Source: Neoscytalidium dimidiatum (Eukaryota; Ascomycota; Dothideomycetes; Botryosphaeriales; Botryosphaeriaceae). From it: 64,000 nt of DNA. Positions 57,861-64,000 of the stretch are shown here, piece by piece. The translations under genes and the position numbers were made by a program. Numbering within the stretch: position 1 is the first letter of the stretch; every line of letters starts with the position of its first letter. The notes below the pieces were generated by a model. It did no database searches and was not told the DNA's origin. It was given only the letters and a program-made list of their open reading frames with translations. The DNA lies in the NCBI GenBank assembly GCA_037367355.1, contig CM074698.1, positions 248,001-312,000 on the forward strand, in the 5' to 3' direction.

Positions 57861-59232
57861 TCAGAAGTTTTGCGCAATGCCTGAGTTGCCTTGTGGCGGG
57901 TAGTGCGCCGGGTTCTCAATCCGTGTGTTCCGTCTGGCCGCCACGTTCTGCACCACCGGTTGCCCGTCGTAGTGCGGGTTGTAAGCTTGGTAGTAACCGT
58001 TATCGGCGTAATAATCTTGCGGGTTGTTCATCTGCATGTGTCCGTTATCCGAGCTGTCTGATCGGCCCGCGCCGGAGTAGGATGACGAAGCGTTGGACGG
58101 TCCACGGTGGATATCCGACTGTTTGTTCGTGTTGGTGGTAGGTCCTTGGCCGAGAGCGCCGATGCCCTCCGAATCCATAGTCTCTCTGCGATGCATCAAA
58201 GGCTCTGCAGAATCTGCTGCGCTTGGGTTCGTGGGTGATCCAGGGCTATGGTAGCCCCCAGGCTGGCTGGCAGTGTCGGAGAAACCTGTCAATCCACCGG
58301 AAATGGTCGTGGAAGCCTTGCGGTTGGATGTGTTGGTAGTGTTGCCCCAGCCGCGGTACCCGCTCGAATCCTCGGCCATTTCCGATCCATAGCCACCAAC
58401 GGCCGGGAGCGTCGGGTCGTGGTTAGGGTTGAATCCATACTCCTCAACCTCCTTCCTACGATCCTCTTCAGCAGCCTTCCTTTGCTTGCGCTTCCTCCAA
58501 AAGAAGATACCAGCCGCAACAAGCAACGCGACAACGACGACCGGGACCACCACAGCAACCGCGGTCTTTCCACCCGTCGACAGCCCACCGCCGCTATCAG
58601 AGCCCGAACCGCTGGACTGGAGAGAAGCACCCTCGGAGTTGGTCGCGGAGGCAGAATCGCTGCCGGATGTGCCGGTGGGATCAGAAACGCTCGTAGCAGT
58701 GACTGTGATTATGACTGCGCTCGCACTCCCGCCAGTTCCACTAGCAGATTGTGTGACCACGGACGTGTAAACAGTAGTGCTGGGGGTTCTAGAAGTGGTG
58801 CGAGTGGATGAAGTGTTGGAGGATTCGGTGGTCTCTGCAGTTGAAGTAGCTGCTTGGGTAGTTGTTGCAGCTTCGGAGGCAGATGTTGTTGTGGTAGGGG
58901 CTTGGGATGTTGTGGAGGTGGTTGGGGCCACGGAGCTCGTCGTCTCCTGGGGAGCCGACGAGGTCGTGGCAGAAGAAGAAGTCTGCGCCTCTGATGAGGA
59001 GGGTACTACGGAAGAGGAGGTGGGTACAGATGAACTGACCGCCGACGACGACGACGGGACGACGGACGACGTGACGGAGGAGACGATGGAGGAGATGGCG
59101 GAAGAAGCCTCCGACAGGGCCGACGAGGTCGAATCGACGACTTGAGAGGGGGTTGCTGGGTTAGCTGAGGGTGATGAGCGGTTGTAAGACACAAGAGAGG
59201 GGAGGGCAGAGCTTACGAGTTGAATTGGACAT
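57861..59232 (-). CDS. Ser/Thr-rich single-pass membrane protein (Mid2/WSC-sensor-like layout)
   Basis: Likely cell-surface protein, possibly a cell-wall stress sensor. Exons 59217-59232 and 57861-59164 give 1320 nt, 439 aa: exon 1 encodes only MSNST plus one base, then |PNPATPSQVV after a 52-nt intron. Residues 6 to about 190 are Ser/Thr/Ala-rich, suited to dense O-mannosylation. There is one transmembrane helix at about 206-227 (AVAVVVPVVVVALLVAAGIFF) followed by a stop-transfer basic cluster (WRKRKQRKAAEEDRRK). The cytosolic tail is Asn/Gly/Ser/Tyr-rich (NPQDYYADNGYYQAYNPHYD). No WSC Cys domain and no clear N-terminal signal peptide, so the topology may rely on the single helix. Family resemblance is by architecture only. 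Confidence 0.8.
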
Positions 59233-61771
59233 GGCGGGCGACACTCAGACGGGGTGAGCGTGGGGAGAGGGAGAGAGAGGGTGAGATTTGCCGCCGGCTA
59301 CGGGGGACTGGTCGCTGCAGCTCACGGCCTTGTAGGTCGCATGCGCATGGAGAATGGAATGAAGGGGTGGAGGAGAATTAGGTGGCAGCAATCTATGTAC
59401 ACGAAGAAAGGAGGCGCGGTATGCAGCGGTCGCAGTCGCGAGAGTGTGGAAGAGATGGTGAGAGTTGGCGGACGACGCAGGGCCTTGGGCTGGACGGCAC
59501 AGCAGGACGGGGGAGGGCGTTTGGGGCTTGGGTGTGCCGGGAGGCAGCCTGGATGTGTGTGGAGGGCGAGCGAGCTGGGAGCGAACTGGGCAGGCTGCTT
59601 GGACGACGGCCAGAAGCGCCGGCTTGGTTCGTCCTGTTTCGTGACGACGGCGTTATGCTAAATCGGGCGTCCGGCAATTTTGCAGGCTGCTAAACGATAT
59701 GCACGGCGAGGGTCCTGGCTCGGGACGGGTATGCGGCAGGCGGGAGTGCGTGAGATGGCAGAACGAGACAAAGTGAAGCTGGCGAGCGAGGGCGTAGATA
59801 AGTACCGTCGCGCGCGTGGAGTCTCGCCCTCTTCCGGTCGTTTTTTAGCATGCTGACCGTGGGCGTAGTGAGCCAGCCGCAGCGTCGCGTTGCGTGCCAA
59901 GGGGGCCCTTGATTCGCGGGCGATAGATCTCCTGGCAAGCTAGCGCAAGCTGCGCTGGAGGCTGAGCTCCGCCCGGCAAACTGCGATCAGCGCGCCCCAG
60001 GTAGCTTCTGCCCGTCCTCAGGCTCGCCCGCTGCGAGCGTCACCATCGCCGTGCTGTGCTGTCCGCCCAGCGGCGCCCTATACAACACAGCGCTGGCCTT
60101 AGTTGGACAGCCGCTCCTACTCGTGCGCTGCAAGTCGACGCGGCCGCAATCTCGCTTCTCCGCACGTGAGGCAGCCCGCGACGACAGCAGGCCCTGTGGG
60201 CGCGCGCGCTCGTTCGCTCGCTGCCGCGATCGCGCAGGGAAGGCTGCCCGCCCGCCGGCGCTCCCGTCGAGCGCTGGCCCGCTGCACGCTGCACGCTGGG
60301 CGCTGGGCCGCTGGGCGCTGGACCGCCGCCCTCGTTTGGCGGCGTGCCGTTATTAGCCACTCCAAAAATGGACACGAAGACGCGCCCGCGGCACGTTGCA
60401 GATGCTACTCTGCGAACACTGCGACGCTGAAAAACTTCGTAAAAAACGCTTCTCCGCCAGTCATCAGCGCTCGTGACTGTCGATATGACGAGACGTCTCC
60501 GCACCAGTGCTCCCGCGACACCGCTCCCGCCCTGCCTCTCCGCCGAGCGCAGCGCTTGGTGAGACGGCCGCCGCCGCTGCTGCCCTCGACGTCGCCTTCG
60601 CATCGCCGCCGTCGCTAGTGGTCAGCCTTCCGTCAAGATTCTGCCCGCTGACGTGCGCCGTCCCCATCGACACGCTGCTCACTGGGGCCCGGCTGGCCTC
60701 TGCGCACGGCTGTCGGCCAGGATGGGTGGAGAGAGGTGGGATCAGCTTATCCACCCTCGGCAACAATCGCCGCCAGCCCTAGGAGATCAACTCTATTGGA
60801 AAAGGCAGGTCGGTGCGCGCCAGAGCTCTCTCTCTCTCTCTCCCCACACGCCCAATTCACCGCATCCGTACCCGTTTGCAGACATCCTTTCCGCGGAGGA
60901 CCACGAGAGGGGTGGATAGTAGAAGGAAGAGAGAGGGAGAGAGTACGACCTCGCCTGCTTGCATGGACCACTCTAGCTCGTACACATGATGCCTCCAGCA
61001 CACCGTCTGCGTGCGACGGCGACCTGCACGAACGACTCGCTCAAAATCGCATGAGGGGTCCTGATTCGGGAATTCGTAAGGCGGTGTCGATCTTGCTTGC
61101 TCCCGCCATCTACCCGCTTGCCCGCCCATTCGCCTGCTGCGAACGCGGCCGAGCCCTTCAGCCCTTCCGGGTATCTGGTCAATTGTTGGAGGGAGACTGT
61201 TGCCTCTGCCCACACTCAATACTCGTATTAGGTCAGGTGGATGGCGCTGATAGCGACTTATCTGTTGAGAACCCCTCCGTGCCGCACCGGGTATGCAGGA
61301 TACAGTTTTCCCGACAACCTTCTCCCGCGCAAAAATGGGGAAGAAAAGAAAAGAGGGATTCGATGGCACCACCGCCACTGGCAGCCAGAAGCATCCTTTC
61401 CGCGTGGGCGGGGTCCCCAATGCAACGAGTGCCAGCTTGGCCCCAGAAAATCCATGCCAATCTCATCAAATATTTTAGGTTTGGAGAAATTGCTTCGCAC
61501 GTCCCGTGAGTCCATCAAGCTTTCTGTCTCGCCGAAATTTGTGGCTGAGTGGCTCAGTCACTGCGCCGACGTGTATAGCAGAGCTACTATGTATATTCGT
61601 TCATCATTGTCTGAAACAAAAGGTCATGGGGTGCAGCAATTCATCAATTCATATTGCCATGTCATCATCCTAACCCAGCACGAGCCAAATTTCTTGCCGC
61701 CTTCCATGACCGCTCGCCAACACCCTCGCCTCGTCGAAGCAAGGGACTGCATAAATTACCGTTGCCTCCTA
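59233..61771. other. 2.5 kb GC-rich intergenic region
   Basis: Promoter of the membrane protein at the left. Overlapping frames in several phases, none with a known domain. It holds the minisatellite at 60281-60325 and a CT run at 60825-60843. A short plus-strand frame at 61335-61478 (47 aa, MGKKRKEGFDGTT and KHPFRVGGVPN) looks protein-like but is unassigned. Confidence 0.45.
60281..60325. repeat. short GCTGCAC/GCTGGGC heptamer repeat
   Basis: Imperfect tandem heptamers (GCTGCAC twice, then GCTGGGC-type units). The GCACGCT register is the reverse complement of AGCGTGC in the 15412-15525 minisatellite. Confidence 0.75.
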
Positions 61772-63050
61772 TCACTGCTTGTCTAAGTTGTTCAGCGTTC
61801 CCGGATTGTGAGCGACGGGCTTGCCGCGCTGGTCATGGAAAAGAACCTGCTCAGCGAACGTCAACATCAGCGGCTGCTTCGTCCAATCGCCAAGCGCATA
61901 AGTTTCAACCCCATCCGCGCATGTTCAGGCGTCCTGCAGCGGCTCGAACAGGCACAGCAAGCTGGGCCGACTAACTCGCCTCGCATGAACGCGCACCCCT
62001 GAAAGAATGGCGACGTAACAAAAACGCTGCGAAGCAACCATCAAACAAAAAGAAAGTTGCAGCATATGTGCTCAGTCCAGCATGCAGAGAAAGCCGCTTA
62101 ATGCGCGTCTGACATGAGCAGGAATAGCCAAGTGATCTGACACCGACAGGAGCAACATGCTTCCATCGACTCCTGCTGACTGCACCGCCGCAATCCTCCT
62201 TGCGGTCATTGCAATGGAATGCCGATGGGAGTTTAGAAAGAAAAGGAAAAAAAAAAAAAGAAGGCATGGGACGTGGCTCAGGGTAAATCTCCGCGTGAAA
62301 ACCACACACGCAATTGGTGCAACACCAACCACGAAGCTCTTCTCTGTAATCCGAAACAACTCACCTTCGGCGGATTCTTCACGCCAGCTTCCTCAGCCTC
62401 CTCCTGCGTGGTGACGACCTGCTCGACCTGCGCGCGCAGCAAGGCCCCTTAATGTCAGCCAGCCGCCTTTATTTTTCTATTGTTTCAGACATTCCAAAAA
62501 AGAGCCTCAGGTTTCACGACGTTGGGGAAAAGCAAAAATAAGGTAAAAAGGATGAGACGAGAAGGAATTGGCGAGAAAAGAAGAGCCGAGAGGATCGACC
62601 CCCCCATTGGCGCAACGCAACATATTCCCAAAGAGGAATTGTAAGAGGGTGCCACAAGCGCTTGCAACTAACGGCGCCGCCTGCATTTTAAGGTACTGGC
62701 CATGGTTGGCGGGGCGGAGACGGCGCGAAATGCGCGAACGCGCGTTGGTGAGGAGGACGGTAACCTCAGGCAGCCGTCGTTGGCGTGACCGACGAAACGT
62801 AGGAGAAACGCACGTGAAAGCGCCGCGGGGCGCCGCGGCAGCAAGAACGTAAAGGAAAACTACGGTACTGGGAGTGAGAGGAAAAGGGGCGGAGAAAGAA
62901 AGTTCGTGAAGTGGGTTCGAATCATTCGAATGGACTCACCTCGCCTTCGTGTCGGCCACCTCTGATCCTCGTGTAGACGTGATCGCCTTCTTCGATGGGC
63001 TGACCTTCCTTGGAAGTGACCGCCTGCTGGTTCTTGTTGCTCTCGGCCAT
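61772..63050 (-). CDS. small HVA1 TUDOR-domain (DUF2945) protein
   Basis: Exons 62940-63050, 62365-62427 and 61772-61846 give 249 nt, 82 aa; every junction is phase 0 (HEGE|VEQVV; NPPK|VLFHD) with GTGAGT donors and CAG acceptors. The sequence carries the core of the domain annotated as hypervirulence-associated TUDOR: EEGDHVYTRIRGGRHEGE, VEQVVTTQEEAEEAG, VLFHDQRGKPVAHNPGTL. These are small soluble SH3/Tudor-like proteins of bacteria and fungi with no settled function. An upstream in-frame Met at 63128 would add 26 residues (ITNFTRRANREFARKIDESR), possibly a targeting sequence. The introns, 512 and 518 nt, together are four times the coding length. Confidence 0.85.
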
Positions 63051-63897
63051 CGTCTCGAATCGCGCTCGGGACTCGTCGATCTTTCGGGCGAATTCTCGGT
63101 TGGCTCGTCTTGTGAAGTTGGTGATCATTCGGAGACAAAGAGATGACTCGTGTTGCCAATGTTTGTGCGCGAAATTGAGAATTGACGTGGAGTCTTTATT
63201 GTGGCTCGAAATGCGAGTGTGACTTCATCATTCGTGAACTGTTGTATCCGTGACGTATGCTCGACGACAGGGATGGGCTGGCAAGCATTGACATGTCGAC
63301 AAACACCGGTTGCGGCACAGCAACAACGCAAATGCAACCTCACCTCTTGCCATTGATCACCACGAAGTACAAAAGATGCTTTTCAGAGTGCGTACAACAT
63401 TTTTGAGAACGATTCTTTTCTTTTTTTAAATGACCCCGTTGTTGTGCCGGAGCAAAAGACTACAATATTTACAGCGAATGTATCAGCAAGGCCAGGCTTG
63501 CTGAAGGATGGGAAGAATGCTTGATATGCTCAGCGTCCAAATTATGTACGCAGGCAGGTCAGCATCGCCATTTGGTCATGGTGAATGCCTCGCATCCGAC
63601 AACAGCCCGCCGAAGAAGACAAAAAGCCAAGAAACGAAAACCACCTCGTTTGGGACCAATGATGCACCGTTTCCCCTTCCCAAGAGGACCCAATGGGTAA
63701 AAAGCCTTTTCACCCAAGAAACCTGGGTAGTCCAAAACCGTATGTTTGTATGTAAATGATTCGTAAATCGTCAATAAGCGCAGGACTCGCCGCGCTAGGT
63801 ATCCGAAGATGCCGTCGTCCAGGGGGAATAAATGGTCAAAGATGAACTGCTGGACGAGCTTGAACTTTTCGGCGTAGCAAGGGCCGCTCAGTTGTCG
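63051..63897. other. intergenic at right end
   Basis: Promoter of the HVA1-domain gene and 3' flank of the partial gene. No gene recognised. Confidence 0.5.
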
Positions 63898-64000
63898 TAC
63901 CACCACTTGGCGTTCTTGATGACACCAGCATCAGTCGAGCCCATGATCTTGGTGAAGAGAGTCGGAGTGATGTCCAAGCTGCCGTCAGAGGGGCAGCCAG
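63898..64000 (-). CDS. C-terminal end of an unidentified protein, perhaps RlpA-like/secreted
   Basis: Only the last 33-34 residues are in the window: CPSDGSLDITPTLFTKIMGS, then TDAGVIKNAKWWYDN and a TGA. The pattern Cys-x-n-LDITPTLF...GVI...WWY resembles the end of a double-psi beta-barrel (RlpA/expansin-like) domain, where a Leu-Asp-Leu-Ser/Thr-Pro-x-x-F strand precedes a Gly-Val-x-x-x-x-Trp end. Too short for a firm call. Truncated at its 5' side by the window edge. Confidence 0.4.

Overview
The window is nuclear DNA of a filamentous ascomycete (Pezizomycotina; Dothideomycetes is a guess from general look only). The evidence is compact genes with 47-150 nt introns carrying GTRNGT donors and CTRAC-like branch sites, CT-rich leaders, GC-rich coding sequence, and typical ascomycete proteins: a PHO81/NUC-2 protein, CRM1, YPI1, mitochondrial porin, PCS60-type synthetase, an RGS protein and a GH79 enzyme. 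There is no bacterial operon structure, no CRISPR array and no intact transposon. All gene models were spliced by eye; the accepted ones keep reading phase across every junction.

Layout. 1-1805 (+): C-terminal part of a RUS/DUF647 protein. 4738-5802 (+): RGS-domain protein after a long GC-rich leader region. 5803-12738: about 7 kb with no convincing gene and many microsatellites. 12739-14990 (-): mitochondrial FAD glycerol-3-phosphate dehydrogenase. 15412-15525: heptamer minisatellite. 16969-17066: damaged tRNA-Arg(ACG). 17465-19313 (-): secreted GH79 glycosidase. 20104-21126 (-): decayed F-box-family copy. 22111-25576 (-): PHO81/NUC-2 phosphate regulator. 26861-30515 (-): exportin CRM1.

32910-33473 (+): PP1 regulator YPI1. 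35386-35990 (+): unknown three-exon gene. 36926-38252 (+): VDAC/porin. 38712-39760 (-): mitochondrial J-protein. 40448-42107 (+): methionine aminopeptidase 2. 42469-43390 (-): YciI-like protein. 44206-44652 (+): acidic hypothetical protein. 44937-46250 (-): sphingolipid delta4-desaturase. 46932-48734 (-): SPF45-like splicing factor. 49178-50904 (+): PCS60-type acyl/oxalyl-CoA synthetase. 53535-53750 (+): small membrane protein candidate. 54349-55617 (-): intact F-box-like protein. 57861-59232 (-): Ser/Thr-rich single-pass membrane protein. 61772-63050 (-): small HVA1/TUDOR-domain protein with two introns over 500 nt. 63898-64000 (-): end of an unidentified, possibly secreted protein.

Most genes are unlinked housekeeping functions (nuclear export, splicing, mitochondrial transport and respiration, phosphate sensing, lipid desaturation, cell-surface sensing). 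I see no biosynthetic cluster, defence island or clearly new multi-gene system. The most interesting points are gene-structure oddities: a start codon probably split by an intron and an 18-nt exon in the PHO81 homologue, four GC-AG introns in three genes, a 249-nt CDS with two introns over 500 nt, a tRNA whose T-arm holds a perfect hairpin, related minisatellites 45 kb apart, and a live/decayed F-box-family pair.
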